Positions 22,548-33,132 of a DNA stretch of 64,000 nt are shown here, piece after piece; position 1 is the stretch's first letter, and the number at the start of each line of letters is the position of its first letter. Position numbers and translations under genes: made by a program. The DNA lies in assembly GCF_023065955.2 (NCBI RefSeq), contig NW_026622985.1, positions 1,138,001 to 1,202,000 on the forward strand. Reading direction: 5' to 3'. Under the pieces are notes generated by a model. That model made no database searches and was not told the DNA's origin. It saw only the letters and a program-made list of their open reading frames with translations. Source of the stretch: Ursus arctos (lineage: Eukaryota; Chordata; Mammalia; Carnivora; Ursidae).

Positions 22548-23460
22548 TCACTTACAGTATCCCCTTAATATTTCTTGAGGGACTGTCCTGATGGCCACAT
22601 ATTCTTTCAGTTTCTGTCTCTCCTGGAAACTCTTTATATCTCCTTCCATTCTGAATGATAGACTTGCTAAATAAAGTACAGTTGGCTGCACGTTCTTCTC
22701 ATTTAGTACCCTGAATAAGTCTTGCCAGGGTTTTGTGGATAGGTCAGATGTTATTCTGATGTTTCTCCCTCCATATGTAAGAAATCTCTTTCCCCTAGCT
22801 GCTTTCAGAATAACTTCCTTGGCTCTAAGATTTGCAAGCCTCACTATTATATGTTAGGGTGTTGATCTATTTTTATTGATTTTGGGAGGAGTCCTCTCTG
22901 CCCCTTGTTTGTGAATGTTTGTTCCTTCCCCAAATTAGGGAAGTTCTCAGCCATGATTTGCTCAAATACCTTCTAGCCCACTCTCCCTCTCTACCCCCTC
23001 TTGGATCCCAATGATCCTGATATTGGTTCTTTTCAATGTATCATTAAATTCTCTAAGTCTCTCTTCATGTGCTCTGCATGAATTATTTTTCTCTCTTTTC
23101 TTCAATTTCCTTCCTTTCCATCAGCTTGTTCTCTAGATCACTTATTCTCTCTTCTGCCTCATTGACCCTAGCCTTTAGAGCATCCAATTTAGACTGCATC
23201 TCATTCATAGAATTTTTAAGTTTGGCCTGATTAGATCTCATTTCTGCCCTTAGAGATTCTGTATAGTCATGTATGCTTTTTTCAAGCCTAGCTATTAGCT
23301 TTATAATTGCTATCCTGAATTCTATCTCTGACATCTTGCTTATATCCATATCCATTAGTTCTGTGGTAGAGGACATTTCCTTTTCCTTGTTGTGAGTTCC
23401 TCCTAGTTGTTTTGCCTAGCAAAGGATGGGTGAGCAAATGAACAGAATCCAAAATATCAA
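22548..23460 (-). pseudogene. LINE-1 ORF1 remnant (copy B)
   Basis: The N-terminal segment at 23376-23083 is a charged heptad-rich coiled coil (ISKMSEIEFR ... NEAEERISDLENKL). The C-terminal domain at 22844-22548 carries VILKAARGKR and ASLSFRMEGD. The RRM-containing part between them, about 240 bp, has lost the open frame. The coiled coil trimerises ORF1p in intact L1s. Not functional here. Confidence 0.88.
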
Positions 23461-24199
23461 ACACACCCAAGAGAAATGCCCCCTAGAAAAAATGTGAAGT
23501 CATAGGAAGCTACCAGAGATACACAAACAAGGCCAAGTTGATCCAAAACAATAAAAAAGTGGGGATGGGGAGGGAGAGTATAATCTCTCGGGGTGGACAA
23601 AGCAGGGTGATCTGCCTGTTCTTGATTGATTTTTGGTCTGTTTGTTATAAGACACTATATCCCAAAATTGCAAATAAATCAAGACTTTAATATATATCTA
23701 ATAAAATTTAATAGGGTAAAAAACAGACTAATATGGGGCATATATCTATAAAATGTAGATGTGAAAATAATAAAGGTTAAAGGTGACTTAAAAACATAAG
23801 TTGGGAAGAGGGTAAAAAAAAAAAGGAACAAAAAGGAAATGTAAAATTTTAGCATAAAGTTTGAATGAGTCATGAGGGAACACCTGGAGCTAATATATTA
23901 TTTTCCCCTTCTGCTGGAGTTTTACAGTCCTGTGGAAAATAAGCTTGTCATTCACTTGTTCTTCCAGTCTGTCTTCTGGGGGAGGGGCCTGCTGCTCAGC
24001 CTCTCAGGTATCTTGGCCTGGGTGCAGTTGCCCCACCCCTTGTCAGGGGGATGGGCTTAATACGAGCTGGTCGTCTGTGTGGCTTTTGTCCCCTGGTGTC
24101 TTTCTGCTTCTCTTTGGGGTCAGAGCAAATATGGCCACGAGGAGACCTCTGGTCCAGAGCTGAAGGTTGCAGTCCCCTTTCTTCAATAAACCCTCCAGG

Positions 24200-24680
24200 T
24201 CAAACCACCTCCACTTCTGTGTGTACCAAACTCCACAGACTGGTGCTATTTGCACCTGCTGCGATTCTCCCAGGGGAGTGAGAAGGACCCACAAACATCT
24301 CTGTGTTTTGTGCCTTTGCAATTGTGAGCAGCTGTGGGCTTGCAAGTACACCTTGTTCCACTGCTCCCACATCATGGCTGGGTGCCTCCCCAGTGTCCTT
24401 TTGGGGGCCACACCACCCTGAGAATTGTTGCGCTGTCATGGGCACAGCATTTTGCATGCCAAACCCCTGAATCCTGTAGTGCGGCCTGCTGCCACTCTCC
24501 CAGGAGGAGTTTCAGTGACCCACAAGCATCTCTGCACTTTGTGTCTTTGCAACCATGAGCAGCTGTGGGCTCACATGCGCATCCAGTTCTGCTGCTCCCA
24601 GTCATGGCTGGGTGCCACCCTAGTGTCCTTCCCGGGGTTGCTGCCACCCTGAGAGCTGTTGCCCAATCATGGGTCAGCCG
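24200..24680 (-). repeat. Two tandem units of about 231 bp in L1 5'UTR (copy B)
   Basis: 'cctgctgcgattctcccagg' near 24255 recurs as 'cctgctgccactctcccagg' near 24486. 'catggctgggtgcctcccca' near 24372 recurs as 'catggctgggtgccacccta' near 24603. Both pairs are about 231 bp apart. The units differ in sequence and length from the 110-120 bp monomers of copy A. Confidence 0.82.
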
Positions 24681-25286
24681 TTTCATACTTCCCCAGGGAT
24701 GTTAAACAGCCTGCTCATTCCAGTCCTTTTCAGGGTGCTCAGGCAAAGAACAGTCTCCCTACTGATCTGGCTCATGGTTTATGGCAGCCAGAGCTGGGAG
24801 TACCTTCTAGGCTCTCTGACCATAACCAGTTTCCCCACTCCACTTCTTGTGAGCTCTATTGGTTCAGGCTCCCCATTTCTTTCTGAGTCTCCTGGGATTC
24901 TGAGACCACAATGATCCACCTAGAATTCTGCCTTATTCATCTCCTGTGCCCTTTTCAGAAAGGGATGTCTCTCACTGGAGCAGATTTCTGAGGGTCCCCA
25001 CTTTGTGCTCTGGTGTTATATCACTTTTTGGTGGCTGGCTTATGGAGGCTCCCTCTCCCCTCCATTTGTCTTCTGATATTTCCCCTAAAGATTCAAGATT
25101 CCACACCTCCTACCTTGCAAAAAGTAGTCTTTTTTCTGCTTGTAGAGATCCAGATATATTTTCTTACATCTCAGGTTGAATTCTTGTGTGTTCAGAATGG
25201 TTTGATAGATATCCAGCTAAATTCAAAGGCCCACATGAAAGAAGGTCCCCTACTCTGCCACCATCTTGCCCCTCCTGCCTCAGGAA

Positions 25287-25525
25287 AATCAAGAGACTCA
25301 ATTCAGACCTGAAGTCACCTCCAGATTGAAAGTGAGGAGATGGAGAGCTGTCTATCAAGCTAATGGACATCAAAAGCCAGAGTAGCCATACTTATATCAG
25401 GGAAACTAGATTTAAAACCAAGGACTGTAACAAGAAATGAAGAAGGACACTATATCATAATAAAGGTTCTGTCCAACAAGCAGATCTAATAATTGTAAAT
25501 ACTTATGCATCTAAATTTGTTCTGA
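25287..25525 (+). mobile_element. LINE-1 ORF2 fragment, plus; probable continuation of copy A
   Basis: 'agagactcaattcagacctg' onward aligns with ORF2 endonuclease sequence at 37148-37365 of the full-length L1 ('ctaatggacatcaaaag', 'gccatacttatatca'). It has the same orientation as copy A and directly follows the 5' end of copy B. About 245 bp that should lie between ORF1 and this point are missing. It ends without a 3'UTR or poly(A). Confidence 0.82.
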
Positions 25526-25844
25526 ATCTGACCTGATTATAGCCCTACGTACTGACAGGCATTGTGAATCTTCTAGGGGGAGTAAAGTATTTGCCAGTGC
25601 AATCATTTTTCTTTGGAACATCTCAAGGGAGTTTTATTTGGGGAAGTGATGCCCTGAGATAATCTTGAGATAATCTTGCTATTGCTGTTTAAAACCTCCT
25701 ACTTTCTTTGTGTGTAAATTTGTGTTTTCCTTTGCAGTTTACTTTGGTTCACTCTTTGCTGTGTAATATGCCAGGTGGTTATTTGATGGCTTTTTATCCT
25801 AATGATCACATCTATATGCACAACCCTCAGGTTCGTAAAGCAGT

Positions 25845-25990
25845 GTTGTGTTCATTATCTCGTTTGCTCCTCAGTAAAACCCCTTCTTTCTCAACAATGC
25901 AGAAATGGAGACTTGGGACACACAGGTGGTAGAAGCAGAGCTGGAGCCTGACTCCGGTCTCTCACACTGCCATGCTCCCCAGGCCCAGGG
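25845..25990 (-). mobile_element. Probable MIR, minus orientation
   Basis: 'ttcattatctcgtttgctcc' then 'gaaatggagacttgggacac' and 'gcagagctggagcctgactc' follow the inverted MIR order (deposit, gap, core, head). Confidence 0.5.
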
Positions 25991-26602
25991 CCCGTCAGGG
26001 ACACACCCAGGTGCCCACTTCAGGACAGCTTGTTGGTGACCCTCACCAGCAGTAAGAGTGTCACGTTTTAGTTCATACATAATCTGCACACCTACAGTGA
26101 AAAACTTAGAGAGCCCCAACGGGACAACCGTGCCTGGGGGCGAGCAGTGGGCACTCGGTCTCAGGGCCCCTTACCCCCGAGGAGTCAGACCGCAGGGAAG
26201 CCTGTGGGCATGCTTGTCGCACATGTGCCCAGGAATTTAGTCAGTTCTATTCCCTTTGCCCCACATTTCTCTCCAGTCTCGTATAAAGTTGAAAACTCAT
26301 GATAAAATTTGTGATATGTTATTGACCTGAAGGGTATGGTGGTTCAGGGAGTTTTATCCCTTCCCAGCAGGTTGTGGAAGGGTCTGGTTCTCAAACCTTG
26401 GCAAGAGCGTGCAACTGATTCCATGCTGTCCAAGAAGGTAGGAACCTAGAAGCTCTGTAGACCACCCACCTGGCTCAGACGCTTCATTCTGGAACACACC
26501 ACTGTGGCCAGGAGGGGGAAATCATTCATATAATGTCAGGAAGTCAACTGGCAGGAGAGTTGGGGCTGGAATTTAGCTTCCTTGTTTCTGAGTTACACAT
26601 CA

Positions 26603-26616
26603 CCAGCAGAGGGCAC
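26603..26616 (+). promoter_or_regulatory. CTCF-like motif
   Basis: CCAGCAGAGGGCAC fits the CTCF core pattern CCASYAGRKGGCRS. Only the sequence match is seen; occupancy is unknown, and such matches occur by chance. Confidence 0.3.
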
Positions 26617-27410
26617 CATTAATCTGTTGGTGTTTTCAAAAATTTTGGTTTCTAGTCCAGACATTGGGAGAGTGCATTAATATTTGATAAAATATAATAT
26701 GGGGATACTGCATTCATAGATTTTAAGAATAGATACTGAGTGTTTGAAGGCATTGGATTTTATAAAAGGATACAAAACATCACAATTTACTCTAAACCTG
26801 GAGATAGATACCTCTATGACAAGTGGAAGTTCATTTGAAAACCAGATCTAGGGAAGTATCAGCCTTGGATGAGCAACTTAGAAGCCCCTGAATATCTCTG
26901 TCCCTATGTCATCCAGGCATTGCTGTCTGTACTGAGATAAAACAGGTGGAAAAATTGGATTTATTCCCTCCTGTAGACTAATTCATCACTCCAACATGAC
27001 CACATTCAAACAAATGCTTGCTTTTCACAGTGCAAAGTTCCCCGGGCAGTGCAGCTGACACATGGGGTGCAACCCTACTCTGCACATTTCAGCTGTTTGA
27101 CCTGGTGATAATAAGGCCTTTTTGCAAGACCATCATGGGAATAAATGAGACACGGCAGGAAAGCCCTCCAACACAGCACGTGAGGCTCAGGAAACAGGAG
27201 TGAGAGGACCTATCTCCAGGTGAAGGCCTTGGCAGTTGGGCTGGACTGGAGGCAGCCAGTAGTCTGGGATGCGTGACAAATAGGAATCCTAATAGGGTAA
27301 TGAGCTTGGGAGTCAGGATGAAAGCAGAGGCCCGGTGCTTTGAACTTGGGTAAACTGGTGAGCACAGCTCTGTGCTTTGATTCAGGAGGGCCTTGATCCG
27401 AAGAGGGAGT

Positions 27411-27736
27411 AGAACTCAGCATGAATAGTCCATAGTCTCTCATGTTTCATTCCCCCTTCTGATTACCCCCCCCCCTTTTCTTTATCCCTTTAAACATGAG
27501 AGACTATGGACTCTGAGAAACAAACTGAGGGCCTCAGAGGGGAGGGGGGTGGGGGAATGGGATAGGCCGGTGATGGGTAGCAAGGAGGGCACGTGTTGCA
27601 TGGTGCACTGGGTGTTATACGCAACTAATGAATCATGGAACTTTACATCAGAAACCAGGGATGTACTGTATGGTGACTAACATAATAAAATAAAAAATCA
27701 TTATTATAAAAAAAAAAAAAGAACTCAGCATGAATA
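27411..27736 (+). mobile_element. Twin-primed LINE-1 3' end with inverted 5' segment and 17-bp TSD
   Basis: The exact repeat AGAACTCAGCATGAATA occurs at 27411-27427 and 27720-27736. Between them, 27428-27493 is an L1 3'UTR segment in reverse orientation (ending in a C-rich run and 'ttctttatcccttt'). From about 27494 the adjoining part follows in forward orientation ('catgagagactatggactct') to a poly(A). Inverted 5' piece, forward 3' piece, poly(A) and TSD together are the signature of twin priming. Confidence 0.95.
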
Positions 27737-28010
27737 AAGCGGGAGTTCAGTGGTCAGAGGCGTGGCCGCGTGGCCCAGTCAGCGCCCCCTGGACTCTGTG
27801 CTTGCGCGCGGCCCTGTGTGTGAGTGCCGAGTGGCCATGGGGTGGGCAGGGCAATTTAAACGCCTGAGAGCTTTCTGTTCACACGGGGTCCCCAAGGAGC
27901 GGACTGAGCCTGCAGGCGCTGCGGGCGGTCAAGCCAAGGTTTCCAATTCCAAGTGGGTATCAGAAATCACCTCAGGAGGCTCCTGCCCCAAACTAGGCTC
28001 TGCTACAATT
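27737..28010. other. GC-rich, CpG-containing segment
   Basis: Includes clustered CpGs such as 'tggccgcgtggcccagtcag' and 'cttgcgcgcggccctgtgtg'. It could be a decayed CpG island or promoter-proximal DNA. No transcript evidence. The plus-strand 143-codon frame (27750-28181) covers it but runs on into low-complexity sequence. Confidence 0.35.
27780..27793 (-). promoter_or_regulatory. CTCF-like motif in GC-rich segment
   Basis: CAGCGCCCCCTGGA read on the minus strand contains AGGGGGCGCTG, the strong half of the CTCF core; the preceding bases fit less well. It lies at the left edge of a GC-rich stretch. Confidence 0.3.
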
Positions 28011-28148
28011 GACTTCCTTCCTTTCTTTCCCTCTCTCCCTCTGCCCGTCCCTTTCCTCTTCCTTCTCTTCCATGACTCCCCTCTCCTTTCCCCTCTCCGC
28101 TCCCCTCCCCTGCGCTCCCCCGCCTCCCCTTTCCTCCCCCCTGCACAG
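28011..28148 (+). repeat. Polypyrimidine tract of about 135 bp
   Basis: Almost uninterrupted C/T with CCTTT, CTCTCC and CCCCTCC units, ending 'cccctgcacag'. Such tracts can form triplex (H-DNA) structures and also resemble very long splice acceptor tracts. The reverse strand yields artefactual G/E/R-rich frames. Confidence 0.85.
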
Positions 28149-30048
28149 GTAGAGGTGGTGTCGGTGAGATTTCGGTTCTAACAGGGGTCCTCGTGGAAGC
28201 GGCAGTGGCAGGAGCAGCGAGGTGCTGCAGGCAGAAATGGGTGCAAGAGCGGGCATGAATTGACCCTGAGTGGGGCGTGGCAAGTGCCAACCCAGGGACG
28301 TGCGGAGCCTGCCGCTGTGTTTTACTATTTTTTAGGGGGAAGCAGGGGTAGGTGGAAGTTATGAGGTATGGTTTACATACGGAGTAGATGTGCATGTGAG
28401 CCTCCGGAAAGGGAAAAGGACTGGAGATACACACTTGGATGTTTTCCATATGGAAGTTATAAATTAAGTGTGGATAAAATCTCTGAGGTATAAAAAAAAA
28501 AAAAGAAGCTGAGAGGGGGCTTGAATTGAAAATCGAGATAAGTTCCCTTTTAGGGCCCAAGAGGGGATGGAGCAGCTCAAGGAGAAGGCAGCAAAGAGAC
28601 CAGGGAGACCTGAGTGGGGCGACTATGCAGTGGGGAGGGAGAGTGCCACAGATTGGGCGGGGTGGGGGGATGGGGGGCAGCTCCCACCCTTTGGAGCTCA
28701 GGTGCTGAGTGTTGATGAGCAGCCGTCCTTGGCAGGTGCAGGGCTTTGCGGTTGAAACCACTTGCTGTGGAGACTGAAGGTGGGGCAAAAGCAGCCTCTT
28801 CTCTGCGGACACTACCAACAAGTCACCACATGTGCCCACATGTGGACAAGTGAGGTGGAGTATTGCGCTGAACTAATGCAACCAAAGAAACAGATGGAAG
28901 AGTAGGGGGACCTGCCAGTATTTGCTGAGGGCCATTTTACTTCATTCTCAGTTGCTCTCTGAGGAAGGTATTATTAAGCCCATTTTATAGAGGAGACTGG
29001 AGTTCAGCACAGCTACCAAGACCACAGAACTGGAAATGGTAAACCAGTTTCTAGCCAAGTTGAGTGACTCTAAAATCTAAGTTCTTCCCCAGTGCGCAGC
29101 TGTCTTCCGGATGCTGCATGCCTGCTGGACTGCACTGCCAGGTTTCAATGAGCCAGTGCCTCTGTGGTGGTGTGCCCAGCTGCCCACTTCATACAGTTAT
29201 CCAACAGACACCTTTCAGTCCTTATCTTCCATGATGTCCATCTAGTATTTGACTCAGACTGTGTCCTTGAAACTCTCCTCTCCCTTCTGCAAAACCACTT
29301 GACTGTTTCTTTTCACTACATTTCACTGACTTGTTTTTCACAGTCTACCCCCTTTAGTTCCTAGTGCTCTCCAGGATTATGTTCTTGGATATCTTCTTTA
29401 ACTTTATTCCAAGAAACACAAACTGAAGACTTTAGGGGCCGCATATGGAATGTAAATGTGCACACCACTGAATGTGAGGTAGTGACACACCCAACTACTG
29501 CGAGGCTCGGGAAGGTGGTATAGACGTGTGCGGTCTAAGTGAGGGGTAGGGAGGAAGGTGTGTAGTAGGGTCTGTGAGAAGTGAAGAAGCAGTATCTTTA
29601 AAAGGGGCTTTGGCAAAAAGAGACTGGGAGAATGTAGAGTCAGAAGAAAATTAGCCTTGAGGAAATTACTAGGATGTTTGGAAGTAAAGGAACTTAAAAA
29701 CATATGGCCTATTTAGGCCAATCAGATACCAAAGGCTGGGAGATCACTCTTTGTATTGTGTCTTTTGGACAAAAGCTCTGAGTTTTATTTATGATAAGTA
29801 AATAAGCGAGTAGGCTCCATTTGCAACAACCATCTCCAGAGTGTCACTGGTCATGCTGAGGTCAGTATTAAAATTGGCAGCAAAAGAGGTGATGTGAACC
29901 AAAGATGAGGCACTGTCACAGTGGAGATGGGTAATGAGGTCAGGGAACACTGACTGGGTACCAAAGAGCATTATTAGCAAAGGACGAGTGACTTCCACTG
30001 ATAAATGAGAAATTCCACTTATCTTTTCATTTGAAAAAAATTAGTTTT
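28149..30048. other. Mostly unique DNA with one MIR
   Basis: Contains a short A run near 28490-28504, G-rich text near 28660-28680 and a probable MIR at 28935-29095. The minus-strand 278-codon frame (28839-28003) crosses the A run and the polypyrimidine tract and shows no domain. Nothing else supported. Confidence 0.45.
28935..29095 (-). mobile_element. Probable MIR, minus orientation
   Basis: 'ttctcagttgctctctgagg', 'tattattaagcccattttat' and 'agaggagactggagttcagc' match the inverted MIR core and 3' half. Confidence 0.6.
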
Positions 30049-30247
30049 GGGGCACCTGGGTGGCTCAGTTGGTTAAGCATCTGACTCTTGATTTTGGCTC
30101 AGGTCATGATCTCAGGGTTGTGAGATGGAGCCCACGTTGGGCTTCACAGTCAGCGCAGAGTCTGCTTGGGATTCTCTCTCTCTCTCGTTTCCCTCTACCC
30201 CTACCCACCTCTCTCGAATAAATAAAGAAATAATCTTTAAAAAAATT
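30049..30247 (+). mobile_element. Can-SINE, plus orientation
   Basis: Head 'ggggcacctgggtggctcag', 'tgattttggctcaggtcatg', CT-rich centre, 'aataaataaagaaataatct' and A tail. A weak TSD (AAAAAAATTA-like) is present at the edges. Confidence 0.94.
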
Positions 30248-32589
30248 TAAGAAGTCTTCATTGTCCTTACCAGGTAAACTGCCAGTATCAGGTAGCTGTA
30301 TTAAAGTCTGATGACAGGCAGATGAAATTGTGAAGACACCACTGCATCTTATTTTTTTTTATGGATGGAAAAAATTGAAACGGGAAAACTTCAAACTGTT
30401 GTATTTCTAAAGTCATGTGAGTATGTGAGGTGTCTTTTTTGAATATACATTTTAGGAAGCCAGGGTTTTCAGGTTGCCACCAGGAGAATGCTTTCTATGG
30501 GAGATCCTGAGCTTTTTGAGAAATGGCCCAGATGGTTTAAAGACTGATAGTCAGGATTCATAGGCACTGGGTATGTTTCATGAACACAGGTAGAGCAGTA
30601 AGAGTTGCTTTACCCTTGGGTGTGAGGGAGAATCTCTAGGAATATATGGAACTCCATCCAGGAACACCAGCTTTTGAAAAGAACACTTAGGGAACGTGGT
30701 GGTGACCCTAACATGCCATCAGACCAACCGCAGCGAAATACTTTCTTTCCCAGGAAGGAGTAAAGTCACCTTTTCAAATGCTTGAGGTCACTTGGAGAAT
30801 TGAAGCTAGGGTTGGAAACCTTCCCCAGTAACCATAGAGGTGGAAAGGAGAGGGGTGATGGAGGGAATCCCAAACTGTGAGTCTTTCTCTGAGTCTCCTT
30901 CTGCTCATTCCAACCAGCTCCTCAGAGCAACCTTGCTTCTTCACTATTATCATTATCAGGTAAACAGCTGAAAGATGTCCCTCCCAGTCTGTGTGTTCCT
31001 GTGGTGTCTCCTGCACCTGCCACTGACCTTCATTACTCTTCTCAAAGCGAATACAATCCCAGACAGCATATTCCACTCCACCACCTCTCTGGCCAACTCT
31101 TAGGAGAAGTGTATTTCAGTTTAATTTTCAGTCAAAAGCAGCCCCCAGGATTCTGAAACTGTTAGTTGTATTTTGGTACATGCTATGTAACAAGTCCCTT
31201 CAGATAGACTTCAGACTTCCTCATGCAGCTCCAAGACTCTGTACTCTTGTCTCAGATTCATTGTGAGGTTTCCATGACTCCTCTCTTGCCGCTTCTTTCT
31301 CTGCACCCTTAGGGCAAACATCATTAGCTAATCAAGGTGTTCTTTTCCACAGTGCCTCAGACCCCTGGTAGGCCGCTGCTTCCAGCTGATGGGACCTGGC
31401 ACTTGAATTGAGACAGATGTATCTGCTGAGGCTGAGCTCCTTCTAGCCTAGCGTTTTACAGCACTCTGTGCCCTTACTTTGCTATTAATTCCTGATTTGG
31501 GGCTTCACCCTCCTAACTCTGTACTTTTCTCATCTTGTTGTTTCTGCCCAGGATGGTCTCCCCACCACCCAACAATTCTTCAAGCCAAGACTCCATCTAT
31601 TCAGACTTGAAGTTGTTGTGATGCCAGATGAGCAACACAAACTCATGCTTCTTTTCCTTCCAACGGGAAACTACTGAGTATTCATGAGAGACAAAAACAG
31701 CTCTGTAGGGTGACAGCAAAAGCAAATTTTCAGGGAAATTTTAACATCACTGCTGTTGGCAACCAAGTGTAGTTTTGAGTTGTGCATACCTGCCTTTTTC
31801 CTCAGTACAGGGGGAGGAAGGCAGAGAACATGGGGACTCACACTGTCTTCTGCCTGTAGTTCTAGGTGGTATGGCTGCATTCACCAAGACACCAGGCAGT
31901 AACTTCCTTTGATGTGTGAAAACTCCATGTCTAACCAGAAAGAATCCCCCAACACACATGTGGACAGTGTGTTGGGCTGGAGACATTCTCCATACCCTGT
32001 TTTCATACAGTGTGACCAGGCCTGCAGAGATCTCTCCATTTGAGGATGGATGAATGAATCTTTCCCTTCACAGGTCAATTACCTCCTGCAAGAAACCATG
32101 CAAACTCTGGTATTTTAAGCAGCTATGCGTCAGTGCACCCTGACTACTCACTGACCAAAAAGCAGGACATAGAAATTCCGGTCCTTCTCCCAAAAAGATC
32201 CAGCTCCACAGCACATTAACAAGGCATGGATGGGTTTTGTTGGTATTCAGACAGAGGTTTCACATTGCAAACCCCTACTACAAAATCTTCTACATTTTTT
32301 CTTTTTCCCTGAATTCTTTCTTGGAGTCAGCAGCCTCATCTCTCCACCTAAGTCAGTGCATCTGGGCTTCTCTGGCTAGGCTGGCTTCAGTCCTGCCTTC
32401 CCAGACCCCGCACACCATCTCTTCCCTAATATAGAACAAACTCTCATTTGTATCTTCACATTCATTCCTTTGTTGATCTAACAAGGATTCTCCTGGGAAT
32501 TTACTCCCTGTGCTAGAGGCTGTTGGTAGTATACAATATCTGCTTTCCCACTTTTCTATGATAAATGAATTCAAGAATATTATCTGGGC

Positions 32590-32855
32590 ACAGAATAGAC
32601 TCCGTTCCCCAGCATCCCCATTACCGCAAGGTATAGTTATGTGAGAACATGGCACCGATGGCGTGTAAGTGAAGCACGGACACAACTTCTGAGAAGTGTT
32701 GTTAAGAGCAAGAGGCTCAGCCTTTTCCTGCCTTTGTCTCCTTTTTGCCTGGAACGTGAATATTTTGGCTGGGATTTGGACAGCCATCTTGGATTAAGGG
32801 GTGGAAGCTGTGTGCTGAGGATGGCAGGGCAACTGAGATTAAAAAACGCAGGTCA
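32590..32855 (+). mobile_element. Ancient mammalian interspersed repeat
   Basis: 'ttccccagcatccccatta', 'acttctgagaagtgttgtta', 'tgcctggaacgtgaatattt', 'ggacagccatcttggatta' and 'gtgctgaggatggcagggca' follow an order I recognise from an old mammalian repeat (LTR-like). Exact family not assigned. Confidence 0.5.
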
Positions 32856-33086
32856 CTGATGGATGATTAAAATTGTATTTAAATTTTAAAAATTCTAAGT
32901 TTCCTTTATTACATTTTTTCTACATGCATTACATTTATAGTCAGAAATAACCTAAAATTCCAACATTTGAGGCCTGTTTAAAATTTTACATTCTCTATTA
33001 AGACTTCAATTATTTTTTTTATATCAGAGAAAATAAATAAGATAATTGATAATTTGATTCTTAAAATATTCCACTGTTTTGGTTAA

Positions 33087-33132
33087 AAAAACAAAAAAAA
33101 AAAAAAGAAAGAAAGAAAAAAGAAAAAAAGGG
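33087..33132 (+). repeat. A-rich low complexity with GAAA units
   Basis: Runs of A with a short GAAAGAAAGAAA tract and no adjoining SINE or L1 body that would explain it as a tail. Confidence 0.8.

Larger units (their letters stand above)
19627..25280 (-). mobile_element. LINE-1 copy B, minus, complete 5' end but no 3' end
   Basis: On the minus strand it begins at about 25280 with 'ggaggggcaagatggtggca', the carnivore L1 5' start. It then runs through a 1.8-kb 5'UTR (with two units of about 231 bp at 24200-24680), ORF1 (about 23460-22560) and most of ORF2 (22470 down to 19627). It ends abruptly inside the ORF2 C-terminal region, with no 3'UTR, no poly(A) and no target-site duplication. Relative to the copy at 34.5 kb, about 1.45 kb of 3' sequence is absent. 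L1 truncation is normally at the 5' end, so this layout points to rearrangement after or during insertion. Confidence 0.9.
25526..27410. other. Mostly unique DNA
   Basis: Contains a probable MIR (25845-25990). A possible splice-acceptor-like context at about 25720-25738 precedes a short open stretch. CTCF-like text occurs near 26603. No gene is supported: open frames of 60-85 codons lack recognisable domains. Confidence 0.5.
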
